Part shown: piece after piece, positions 1 through 7,380 of the stretch
Layout of the letters: the number at the start of each line of letters is the position of its first letter
Position numbering within the stretch: the stretch's first letter is position 1
From: Mesostigma viride
Taxonomy: Eukaryota > Streptophyta > Mesostigmatophyceae > Mesostigmatales > Mesostigmataceae
Assembly (NCBI GenBank): GCA_009746045.1
Contig: RPFO01000867.1
Location: 1 to 21,601, forward strand
Length of the DNA: 21,601 nt
Reading direction: 5' to 3'
The notes under the pieces: model-generated
The model's database searches: none
What the model was told of the DNA's origin: nothing
The model's input: the letters and a program-made list of their open reading frames with translations, nothing else
Made by a program: the position numbers and the translations under genes

Positions 1-135
1 ACATGGCCACCAGTCTATCATTCTACAGGGTGCATGTCCAGCTTCTATACTAGCTGGACACTCCTCACCACTAGGACCAAACACACTGCATGGTCACACG
101 AATTTGTTTCATGCATATAAATTAAATTAAAATTT

Positions 136-152
136 AACATGACTCCGTTGGG
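136..152 (+). repeat. 17-nt direct repeat, left copy
   Basis: AACATGACTCCGTTGGG matches 19278-19294 (AACATGACTCCGTTAGG) with one mismatch. The right copy lies 3 nt outside the right TIR, but this copy is about 320 bp from the left TIR. It is therefore not a simple target-site duplication of the virus. Confidence 0.7.
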
Positions 153-166
153 AGACAATTAATAGA

Positions 167-185
167 CACGTGACTGCGTCACGTG
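167..185. repeat. Perfect inverted repeat in host flank
   Basis: CACGTGAC, a 3-nt loop TGC, then GTCACGTG. Each arm contains a CACGTG core (G-box/E-box type). It could be a transcription-factor site or a small hairpin; no gene beside it supports either. Confidence 0.6.
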
Positions 186-610
186 AGCATAAGTCCTCAG
201 TGGGAGGGGAACATGGGATGGAATGGATGGTATAAGCTATCTAGGTCCTAGTTACAGGGGTGTACGTGGGCACCGCGGCCCAAATCGCTATGAATGCCAT
301 ACTTGGTCACACGTGGAGCCCCCACAGGCTTGGGGTGGTCTCCTTCATCACTACTTGCCATCTATCCTTGCGCACCATCTGCCTCCATATTACAGACAAA
401 CCAGGAGGCTGCCCGGGTGTGAGCCCGTCACGTCTAGTGTAGCACATTGATCACCGTTGGGAGATCAAATGTAATTAATTAATTAATTATCTTCCATCAT
501 CATTCCGTCATCATTCCGTCATCGCGACTAGCAAATGTGCACCACCCTTATGCTGGCATCTGCCACCCCTATAGTGACCCTATAGTGACCGCGGCCTAGG
601 ATGGGGTCTC

Positions 611-645
611 ACCCTAGCTAAAACTTAAACCCTGAACCCAAACCC
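611..645 (+). repeat. Degenerate telomere-like tract
   Basis: An AAACCC/CCCTAA-like run (for example TTAAACCCTGAACCCAAACC) recalls a degenerate (CCCTAAA)n array. It lies in the part of the left TIR that differs from the right TIR. It is short and may be chance. Confidence 0.3.
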
Positions 646-767
646 GTCTCCAGACTTTCCTTGACCCCATGGCATATGGGGGCACTGCTCACCAGGGTTG
701 TGACATTTAGGCTGGCATCTGTCACCGCCCCCGGCAGTTGTGATGGTGTGTTGGGGTGTGAGAGTGA

Positions 768-1145
768 TGGCGAAAAATTGCACGTACTTACTCTATATAT
801 AAAGAACGCCCAATTTTTCGCCACCCTGCCACCCCTTGGCGCGGGTCATAGGAGGTGTTTGTCAAGGTGTGAGAGTGATGGCGAAAAATTGCACGTACTT
901 ACTCTATATATAAAGAACGCCCAATTTTTCGCCACCCTGCCACCCCTTGGCGCGGGTCATAGGAGGTGTTTGTCAAGGTGTGAGAGTGATGGCGAAAAAT
1001 TGCACGTACTTACTCTATATATAAAGAACGCCCAATTTTTCGCCACCTCCCCCCACTGGCCGGCGCGGGGTTGGCGTGGTTGTTGGATGTGGCGAAAAAT
1101 TGCACGTACTTACTCTTAAGAGAAAGAACGCCCAATTTTTCGCCA
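768..1145 (+). repeat. Array of four 56-bp near-palindromes (left TIR)
   Basis: Units lie at 768-823, 879-934, 990-1045 and 1090-1145, with periods of 111, 111 and 100 bp. Each begins TGGCGAAAAATTG and ends with its exact reverse complement CAATTTTTCGCCA. The 30-bp interior is itself nearly symmetric, so the whole unit is a near-perfect palindrome. Units 1-3 have a TATATATA centre; unit 4 has the palindrome CTCTTAAGAG. The linker between units 1-3 is almost identical. Possible roles are origin or initiator-protein sites, transposition-protein sites or hairpin formation. Confidence 0.9.
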
Positions 1146-1193
1146 TGTCCTCGCATGGTGAGGGAGGCGGCGAGGGCCGCGCGGCGGGGTGTG

Positions 1194-1458
1194 CAGAGTG
1201 TTAGGGATATATTACTCTGAAAACTCATACGACCTATGCAAGAATCCCATACGACCCGTGTCGATGCATGAGAGGTTTACTCGTTTAACCCATAGTTAGA
1301 ACTGCATTTCGAGACGAATGAAAATTGTTTTCAGCATGCATTGACGCGTTGTATACTGCATAAACGAATTCATTAAAATTTATATCACGTCCACATTCGT
1401 TATCAGCTCAACAAGAGCGAAATGGCAAGCTCGTTGCCGTCGTCAACAAGACGACACT
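1194..1458. other. Intergenic stretch inside left TIR
   Basis: AT-richer than its surroundings, with no ORF I support. CATACGACC occurs twice about 20 nt apart near 1228-1256. It would form the 3' untranslated region of the leftward gene ending at 1459. Confidence 0.5.
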
Positions 1459-2034
1459 CTACTCCTTGTCCTTGGAGTTTCCAGTCTGGCTCTTCACAAC
1501 GTTCGAGCCGGTCTTCCTCTTGTAGACATGGCCGTGGGAGTTTGACGCTTCCTCGCGGCTCCTCTTCCTGCCATGGGAAGTGGCGGTCTTTGCGTCCTCG
1601 AACCCCTTCTTTGCCTCCTCCCATGCCTTGTAGAGGGTAACAGGGGCAATGCCTGGCTGGCGTTTGGACTTGGAGAAGCCATCGACGAATTCGTCGACCA
1701 TCTTAACGCATCCGTCGGCTTGGTCGAGGCGAATCCACTCACATCGGTCCTCGACCTTCCTCGGCCTTGCCGCGTTCCTCTCGTAGACCCACTCGACGCA
1801 AATTTTGGGCGTCTTGCGGTCGACATCGTCATATCCAGCGTCGTGAATCTTGAAAACCTCGCAGGTAGGTCCGGTGCCTCCAACAGCACCGGGTGCCCCG
1901 GACAAAAGGGAGACCTGATGCGTCAGGTATACGAGCTGGTCCGATATCTTTGTCTGGCCGTCCTCGAGACCATCGAGGTATTTCCCAAGCGTGGCCAGCG
2001 CCTTCTCGCAAGGCCCTGCGTTTCGGGAAGCCAT
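1459..2034 (-). CDS. Hypothetical 191-aa protein, basic C-terminus
   Basis: I do not recognise this protein. It is an uninterrupted frame of 191 codons starting with ATG at 2034 and is the most promoter-distal gene of the leftward block. The N-terminal 50 residues are moderately hydrophobic and helix-prone. The middle is rich in charged and aromatic residues. The last 50 residues are dominated by Lys, Arg, Ser and Asn, with a GRKRSRE nuclear-localisation-like cluster, which suggests nucleic-acid binding or nuclear delivery (inference only). No TCTA motif is visible near its start. Overlapping frames on both strands of 130-170 codons are judged to be shadows because this frame starts and ends cleanly at the edges of the gene gap. 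Confidence 0.55.
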   Translation of the reverse strand: MASRNAGPCEKALATLGKYLDGLEDGQTKISDQLVYLTHQVSLLSGAPGAVGGTGPTCEVFKIHDAGYDDVDRKTPKICVEWVYERNAARPRKVEDRCEWIRLDQADGCVKMVDEFVDGFSKSKRQPGIAPVTLYKAWEEAKKGFEDAKTATSHGRKRSREEASNSHGHVYKRKTGSNVVKSQTGNSKDKE

Positions 2035-2182
2035 GGCTACCGGCAGAGGGCTTGCAACGTGAGATGCGTGCCCTGCACGTGATTTTGCCTATTTGTGCAC
2101 CGTGTGCAAAGGTCCGTTACGTCTGCTGGCACGGCCTGGACAGGGCGCGAAGGTGGCGAGACTTGCACAAGTGTCGAACTTG

Positions 2183-2377
2183 CTAAAATTTGCAATGATG
2201 CAAGTCCAGAGTGGCCTCTACCACGTGGCGAGTTCTGGGACGTGAATTCAGGTAAACGGACTCGTAAGCTCGCGCGTACTCGGGGTCGTTTCTCATACGC
2301 CTGAACGAATTCTCCAAGGTGTCCACCAATGTGAATTTTCCAAGGCATCCACCCATACATATTGTCGTATAATGCAC
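2183..2377 (-). CDS. Possible small protein, doubtful
   Basis: This frame fills the 350-bp gap between the two neighbouring hypothetical genes. It opens with GTG, and an internal ATG gives about 57 residues with a hydrophilic helical middle (RRMRNDPEYARAYESVYL). The alternative frame 2037-2465 covers the same stretch but overlaps the end of the next gene by 80 bp, so I prefer this one, weakly. The upstream half is built on a short imperfect tandem duplication, so the stretch may simply be non-coding. No family is recognised. Confidence 0.28.
   Translation of the reverse strand: MHYTTICMGGCLGKFTLVDTLENSFRRMRNDPEYARAYESVYLNSRPRTRHVVEATLDLHHCKF
2307..2353 (+). repeat. Imperfect 21-nt tandem duplication
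   Basis: GAATTCTCCAAGGTGTCCACC (2307-2327) recurs at 2333-2353 with three substitutions and a 26-nt period. It lies in the doubtful gap between two leftward genes. Confidence 0.6.
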
Positions 2378-2382
2378 AGAAA

Positions 2383-2895
2383 TTACTTACCGTGACATTT
2401 GCATTTAGTAAAACCTCGCACCCTCTCAAATTGTAACACGCAGACGAAAGATTCATATGCAGCAACGTTTTGATATTCCGTGTCTCCTACGTCCCTATCT
2501 ATGTGGGCCAACCTTATCTCCAGAATGCCTCCGTTCCTAAAGAGATGTGGATTCCTCAAATTGAAATATGCGTGATCATTGATCAAAGAATAGTCGAAAG
2601 TGGTCGTGGTTGCTGTTGCTTTTTTGCATATTTCTGATCCCAGCACAACCCCCTGGTCCAAATTGTGCTCACCACCCAAGAAACTAGGGGATACCAAGCC
2701 AATGAGCACATGTGGGGGGGTGCTTTCGATCCCCGCAATGGATGCAAAGTGAAGCCCGCCTCTCCAATCCCCGTCGATGATGGGAGCACTCGGATCTGGC
2801 TTAATTTTAAAACGAAATGCCGCGTTCTCGACGTCACTGTCACTCGACGAGGCCTCGCTGTCAAGTACTATCTGGTAATAATTTGGATAGTCCAT
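2383..2895 (-). CDS. Hypothetical 170-aa protein, possibly structural
   Basis: An intact frame of 170 codons starting with ATG at 2895, with a TCTA motif 17 nt upstream. The N-terminus is acidic and Ser/Asp-rich (residues 11-24). The remainder alternates short hydrophobic strands with loops, as in all-beta proteins. The C-terminal third (a hydrophilic turn, then EIRLAHID, a loop, and FVCVLQFERV) has the same strand-loop-strand rhythm as the end of the penton candidate at 6606-7380 (ITIRLLDEDD, loop, WALQLSFRI). A minor virion protein is therefore possible, but this is impression rather than alignment. It lies just downstream of the fibre gene, consistent with a structural block. No catalytic motif is visible. 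Confidence 0.6.
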   Translation of the reverse strand: MDYPNYYQIVLDSEASSSDSDVENAAFRFKIKPDPSAPIIDGDWRGGLHFASIAGIESTPPHVLIGLVSPSFLGGEHNLDQGVVLGSEICKKATATTTTFDYSLINDHAYFNLRNPHLFRNGGILEIRLAHIDRDVGDTEYQNVAAYESFVCVLQFERVRGFTKCKCHGK

Positions 2896-2912
2896 TGCTT
2901 ACATGATATGGA

Positions 2913-2916
2913 TAGA
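2913..2916 (-). promoter_or_regulatory. TCTA promoter-like motif
   Basis: TCTA on the minus strand in an AT-rich context, 17 nt before the ATG of the gene at 2383-2895. Confidence 0.45.
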
Positions 2917-2933
2917 TATTTAGTTATAGAGGC

Positions 2934-4633
2934 CTATGCTGGAGGAGTTAACGGTGCCCCCCACTTGGCTGCGAGGTAGCCGCGGATCACCTCGAGCTCC
3001 GCTGACGTTTTGGCGGTGTTGTAGATAAGGATCTCACCAATCCACCCATCAAAAGCACGACTCGTGTTGGACGAGTCTCCTCCAATAGAAAGATTCCCTG
3101 AACCAAGTATAGGATCCGATCCCACTCTGTCATAGCCAGCTCGTCCGTCAAAGCGGGTAATAAAGGCGTTTGTACTGCTGTTGCATGAAAGCGCCAAGAC
3201 GTGTGTTGTTGTCAAAGAACTCAGCCTTGGTGCTCACGGTGTCGCGCACACTGTTTGGAGTAAAGAGGAGAACGATCATGCTCTCTGACTGATAAGACAT
3301 GAGGTAACAAGGCCGTTCGACGATCCTAGCATGTATCCTCGGATACCTGTCACATCTCCCAACAATGGATACGTTGCAGTCGTTAGCTGTTTGGCGACTA
3401 TAAAAACACTCGCACTTGCACCGATCGCATTCCAGAAATTGTTCACGGACTCTAACAAACCAGACCGCGAGTTGATAAAGCGGAGGGATTGTTTCGAGTT
3501 TAGTTCCGTCGTGTCCAGCGTAGGACACTTGGAGGAAGTTGCCTGCGTCACGTGGTACCCGTTCGGCCCCTTGTCGTTCACTCGCATCACGTTCCCACCT
3601 GTCGTGTTTTGCTGGGTTGTGCCAGTGGTGTTGCTGAACACCGTGGCGCTGTCGGACGGATCGTACCACGCGAACAAATTGGGGTCTGTTGCGGGATTGT
3701 AAACTGGCGTATACGTAAAAGTAAGAGAGTTAGACGCCGAGTTCCCGTTACCCGACACGGAGTCTGTCGCCGCGTTGGAACCCACGCTGACAGTCGTCAA
3801 CGTGTTCGAGGTTCCTGACACGTCGAACGTGTAAAACGCCGCGTTTACCTGCACCAAGTTGGACGCCGTCCCGTTGGTAACGACGATGTCCCCGAGCGCG
3901 AAACCAGTGACTGACCGGCTGAAGGTGGCCGTCGCGCCGACTGGGCTCGTGGACGGTGTTGCCCCGGCCGAAGTCGCGAGGGTGACTGTAGGCGGCGGGG
4001 AGTAGGTGAACGCGACCGTGTTGGACTCGGCGTTTGTGACCCCGAATTCGCCTACCGTCGTGCCATCGACCACCCTCACGGTCGTCTGGGAGTATGGAGT
4101 GGTCGGTGTCACTGCGAACTGGTATGATGCCCCGGTACCGGTTACCGACGACACTGTTCCGTTGTTCACGTAGATGTCCCCGCTACCAAACCCGGTCACG
4201 GGCTTGTCAAATGTGACATCCATTGTGACGGGGCTTGTGGTTGGATACGTCCCTGCCGTTGTAGCAAGCGTGACGGTGGTGGGGGAGGGGTGTATGTGAA
4301 TGATAACAGATTAGAGTCTTCGTTGTACGCACCAGACACCCCTGTTACCTTATTTTCTTTCACGGAAACAGTGGTTGGGATCGAACCTGTGATATTTGTA
4401 ATGTCAAAAAAGTACGTCGCCGGTGCACCTAAAAATAGGCCGACTGCCGTTCCGTTTGTCACGTCAATGTCTGATAGATCAAAACCCGTGACATCTTCAT
4501 TGAATGTCGCCATAACGAGAACGGGGACATCCGATGGTGTAAGGTCCACTGTTGATAACCCGACCGTGACCGAGGTACCAGGAACGCGGCGTTTATATAA
4601 AAGAGCGGGGCATATACCACTATCCAACAACAT
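2934..4633 (-). CDS. Fibre/adhesin: Ig-like repeats plus LamG-like end
   Basis: About 566 residues once three single-base frame changes are allowed (near 4280 in a C-run, near 3305 and near 3210). The last two cancel, so the C-terminal piece returns to the frame of the middle piece. Residues about 20-310 hold three bacterial Ig-like repeats of the Big_12 type, each with a VTGF..(G/S)DI.V.NGT signature and ending in FTY(T/S)P. Residues about 320-566 resemble a concanavalin/LamG-like lectin fold, starting FAWYDPSDS and ending with the typical IGEILIYN and YLAAKWG. No signal peptide is clear. It is probably a trimeric virion fibre or host-attachment protein, placed next to the capsid genes. The Ig-like repeats suggest bacterial or phage origin. 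Function is inferred from domains. Confidence 0.75.
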
Positions 4634-4638
4634 TTGTA

Positions 4639-4642
4639 TAGA
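4639..4642 (-). promoter_or_regulatory. TCTA motif before fibre gene
   Basis: TCTA on the minus strand, 5 nt before the ATG at 4633. It supports this start over alternatives in other frames. Confidence 0.5.
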
Positions 4643-4652
4643 CTAGTCATCG

Positions 4653-4823
4653 TTATTTTTTTGGATTTGGTAGCGGATATTTGAAGGTGGGGAGAAGGGG
4701 AAGTGCCTGCCTTACGGGAACTGTCATGGACAAACCAGAATCTGCCATTTCTGGGATGTCAAAAATCAACTTCAACCTGTTAAACGGATTAGCTGTGATG
4801 CTAGGGTCTCGAAAGTAGTCCAT
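4653..4823 (-). CDS. Small 56-aa protein between capsid and fibre genes
   Basis: A clean ATG-to-TAA frame of 56 residues that exactly fills the gap between the end of the capsid gene (4852) and the start of the fibre gene (4633). A TCTA motif lies 10 nt before its ATG in an AT-rich context. The sequence begins MDYFRDPSITANPFNRLKLI, is mildly hydrophobic and ends in a proline- and lysine-rich tail. No family is recognised. Position suggests a small virion or assembly component. Tight packing and the upstream motif are the main reasons to accept it. Confidence 0.5.
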   Translation of the reverse strand: MDYFRDPSITANPFNRLKLIFDIPEMADSGLSMTVPVRQALPLLPTFKYPLPNPKK

Positions 4824-4833
4824 CGTTTGTCAC

Positions 4834-4837
4834 TAGA
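4834..4837 (-). promoter_or_regulatory. TCTA motif before 56-aa gene
   Basis: TCTA on the minus strand following an ATATATAT stretch, 10 nt before the ATG at 4823. Confidence 0.5.
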
Positions 4838-4851
4838 CACATATATATTTT

Positions 4852-6144
4852 TTAGAGGTACACAGCTGCCTGCCTGCCTGCAGCGATGTCCATCTTTGAT
4901 TCGCACTCCGTGAAGATGTAGGAAATGCAGTCCGTCGCCCCCTTCTCGACTCGCAGCGTGACCACCGATGCCGTGCCACGAAGGTCAAGGCCGCTCATGT
5001 ACTCTGGACCGGCACATGGCATATTAAGGTGACACGCCATCGTGAAGTTGTTGTTTAGCCACGTGGTAGGAGTCATACCCTCCCGGACACAGGACAAGAC
5101 ATTCCCTTGGTCACCGAACGCGGACAACAGATTGATCCACGCCTCGGTTGCGTTCGTACGGTATCCAGGCGCCAGGTTGGATCCGTTGATGTCGTATTGG
5201 TAGGAAGTCATACCATCCGCGATGTGATTGAACATCGTATTGCCGGATGCGTTGGTCACGTCCGCGCCGGCAGCAACCTGAATCGCCAGGAGTTTGCTGG
5301 CGGACGCGGAAGACAGCGACGCCTTGATGGCATAGGGAGAACGAGTCCCGAGCGACTGTTTGGTGGACTGCCACGTCCGCCACTTGAAGGAGAGAGTTCC
5401 ACCCTCGGCAAGCCTGGACGAGAAAATCTGGCCCACGATATCCTCTTGGAACCTGTACGTGTCGACGCTGAAGTGGATGTTGCTCAGTTCGAAACCAACA
5501 CCTGTCGCTGCTGCAACGCCACGATGCCATCGCCTGCGCGGCTGCCTGCGCCACGCTAGGGAGCATCACCCCTCCGTCCATGAGTGTGATTCGGATCTCG
5601 ATGGGAGGGAAGAGACTCAGATCCACGATCCGAGGCTCGCCGCTCAAGAATCCTAAAAAGTGGTCGATGACGCCGTCCACCGCGGTGTTCGCCTTCACGT
5701 TGTTGTAAGAGTGCCAGCCACGTCAGCGGTGACGGTGTTGCTATTCTTAGACCAACCAGCAGGAGCCTGTGCGAGGTTGTACTCGACACCTCCGTGCACC
5801 GAGAGAAGAGTATGGAACAGCTGGGAGTAGTCGTTGATGCTATCGACAGTCTGCCCTCCTGCCAGCACCTCGAGGCGCCTGACGATGGAGGACGTGTACG
5901 CGGGGAACTTCGCGAACCCCGCCGTGGTCGTCGGCGTTCCCGTGAAAAACATGGCGAAGGAGTGCAAGTCCACGAACCCGGACGTGGGCAGGCGAACCGC
6001 GACCACGGACCCTTGTTTGATGCCGTCGCTGGCTGAGAGGGTGCTGAGATGCACTCGCTGAGTCGTGTGTTGGCCTAGCGCCTTCACGAGGTATTGCATA
6101 GACTTTGGGATAGCGCGGGAGTACCAGGAGTTGTCAGAAGCCAT
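4852..6144 (-). CDS. MCP: Major capsid protein (PLV double jelly-roll type)
   Basis: About 430 residues, read through two compensating single-base changes near 5700 (a loss) and near 5515 (a gain). I chose ATG at 6144; a GTG 15 nt upstream is less likely. Residues about 55-115 carry the pattern I recognise from PLV and virophage capsid proteins: a hydrophobic FVDLHSFAMFFTG strand, then a proline, SSIVRRLEVLAGGQTVDSI and NDYSQLF. The rest is beta-rich, with a conserved GGVMLP segment and a long C-terminal half. It would form the hexon-like trimers of the capsid. It lies downstream of the pVI-like gene and upstream of the fibre. Fold and family are inferred from sequence pattern, not from alignment. 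Confidence 0.8.
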
Positions 6145-6165
6145 CGATGGTGTATACACTCGAGT

Positions 6166-6169
6166 TAGA
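6166..6169 (-). promoter_or_regulatory. TCTA motif before capsid gene
   Basis: TCTA on the minus strand within AAAAATATCTAACTC, 21 nt before the capsid ATG at 6144. Confidence 0.5.
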
Positions 6170-6174
6170 TATTT

Positions 6175-6530
6175 TTACTGAAGGAGCTGGCCGAGTATAG
6201 GATTTTTTACTTTCGCCCCGTCCACTCTTCTCTCGAGATTCGATAGGGCGCTCAGCCCCGTGTTCGCGGCCGAGTACGCTTTCCCGAGGAGCGTACTTTT
6301 CGCGATCATGGTAGAGGGGACGTGCCCGAGCGCGAATCGACGATGCCCGCGACCTGTCTCGCGGCTCGCGCCCCGTCTCCGATTTTCGAGATAACCTCTC
6401 CCGCGACGTGACCGGCCTTCTTGACAGCCGACACGATCGCCGCCCCGTCGCCGACCCTCTTGATTGCGTTTCCAGCAAACTCGCCCACGCGTCTAGCCAC
6501 GTTTCCGATCGCGCCAAAATTAAGTTTCAT
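6175..6530 (-). CDS. Small amphipathic protein, adenovirus pVI-like
   Basis: About 118 residues with one single-base loss near 6310. The N-terminal part (ATG at 6530) is a run of Ala/Gly/Val/Arg/Lys amphipathic helices, with two related segments (VARRVGEFAGNAIKRVGDGA and VAGEVISKIGDGARAARQVA). The C-terminal part, in the shifted frame, continues with a helical segment and ends ILGQLLQ. Size, composition and position directly upstream of the major capsid gene match the membrane-active minor capsid protein (pVI or protein X type) of adenoviruses and Polintons. The role in endosome or membrane escape, or in cementing the capsid, is inferred. It has a TCTA motif 15 nt upstream. No protease cleavage site is assigned. 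Confidence 0.6.
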
Positions 6531-6545
6531 CGTCCTCGACAGTAC

Positions 6546-6549
6546 TAGA
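6546..6549 (-). promoter_or_regulatory. TCTA motif before pVI-like gene
   Basis: TCTA on the minus strand, 15 nt before the ATG at 6530. Confidence 0.45.
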
Positions 6550-6605
6550 TGGCTGAGAAATTAATCTGGTTTGTGGCTGGACGGTCCTATCTAGGGCCAT
6601 GTACT

Positions 6606-7380
6606 TCAAACGCTCCCGATCTTCCTAGCCTCTATCCCCATCGCCTTCTGAGGGCTTATGCGGAAGGAGAGCTGAAGAGCCCAGTCAGAGTAGACAGTTA
6701 TAGGAGCGTCGTCTTCGTCGAGCAGTCGGATCGTGATGTTGCTGGGAGAGTCCTTGAGATGCTGCCACAAAGGGTTCGCTGCCTGCCAAACAATGGGTTC
6801 TAAGAACTGCGACATATTGGGGCAAACTGCCAAAAGACCTCCATATCCAGTTCCTGTCGATGATGATATCACATTTCCCCGGACGATGTCACTATACACA
6901 TACACCATTCGCAGTCTCCCATTCGTTGCTGGCCGATTGCTAGCGAGGGCGCCTGTGAGAGATAAGAGCCTTCCATGAGCCCCAACACCCGCCCGTTGGC
7001 TCATCCACCGAGATAGAGAACTCGACGGCATTGGTCACGGTAAAAAGGCTAGTCGCCCTGTTGTACGTGACCGAGAACCCGGCATCCACCGCCTTCAAAG
7101 CGTCCTCAATGTTTTTCCGGTTTTCGATGGTCGTGTAGGAGCCGAGCGGCAAAGTCACCTTGACGGGCGACTCGCTGCCAGACAAACGGACAGTGAAGTA
7201 TCGGTTTCCTTCGCTGATGTGAGTCTGTTCAAACGGGATGGTCATGAGGGTAAGCCCGACGTCGTGATAGTCGTCAAGGAGCCCCGCCGGGATGTCCCAC
7301 ACCGGATCCACTAGCGTCCCGCGAGTCCGGTTCTCCGTGCGAAGAGTGAGTGTCAGCGTCTCCTGGATGAACTCCTTCAT
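6606..7380 (-). CDS. Minor capsid (penton) protein candidate
   Basis: About 257 residues with one extra base near 7000, in a G-rich stretch. The N-terminal half has a pattern typical of Polinton and PLV penton proteins: a strand ending NRYFTVRLSG, then VKVTLPLGSYTTIENRKNIE, then SVTYNRATSLFTV and EFSISVDEP. The C-terminal half continues RMVYVYSDIV, then strands ending ITIRLLDEDD and WALQLSFRI. I read this as a single jelly-roll capsid vertex protein. It sits in the capsid gene cluster, next to the pVI-like and MCP genes. The start ATG (7380) overlaps the long upstream frame and no TCTA is visible. The assignment rests on pattern recognition. Confidence 0.6.

Larger units (their letters stand above)
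1..472. other. Left host flank, no gene supported
   Basis: No ORF here resembles a known protein. The two longest (223-450 and 260-442, plus strand) are overlapping, low-information frames and are treated as chance. The stretch holds a perfect 8-bp inverted repeat at 167-185. It also holds two copies of an 11-nt sequence (145-155 and 454-464) related to sequence just outside the right TIR. No N-terminal part of the reverse transcriptase found on the other side of the element is visible. Confidence 0.6.
473..1193 (+). repeat. Left terminal inverted repeat
   Basis: The reverse complement of 18430-19274 matches this stretch in blocks. The outer block runs from the AATTAATT run through the ATCATTCCGTCATC repeat and the CCTATAGTGACC pair to the CGCGGCCTAGG near 600. 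The inner block runs from GTGACATTTAGGCTGGCATC near 699 to the GGCGGGGTGTG ending at 1193. The stretch at about 603-698 does not match the other end. The right copy is longer, mainly because it carries five palindromic units instead of four. Confidence 0.88.

Noticed and set aside
223-450. 75-aa and 60-aa overlapping plus-strand frames in the left flank
   Set aside because: Overlapping frames of similar length with no recognisable motif, no upstream signal and low-information composition.
1573-2082. 169-aa plus-strand frame opposite the 191-aa hypothetical gene
   Set aside because: It is antisense to the leftward gene in GC-rich sequence. The minus-strand frame starts and ends neatly at the gene gap and fits the strand of the whole block.
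4852-6144. Programmed ribosomal frameshifting in the capsid gene
   Set aside because: The two shifts are in opposite directions, have no slippery heptamer that I can see, and similar shifts affect nearly every gene.
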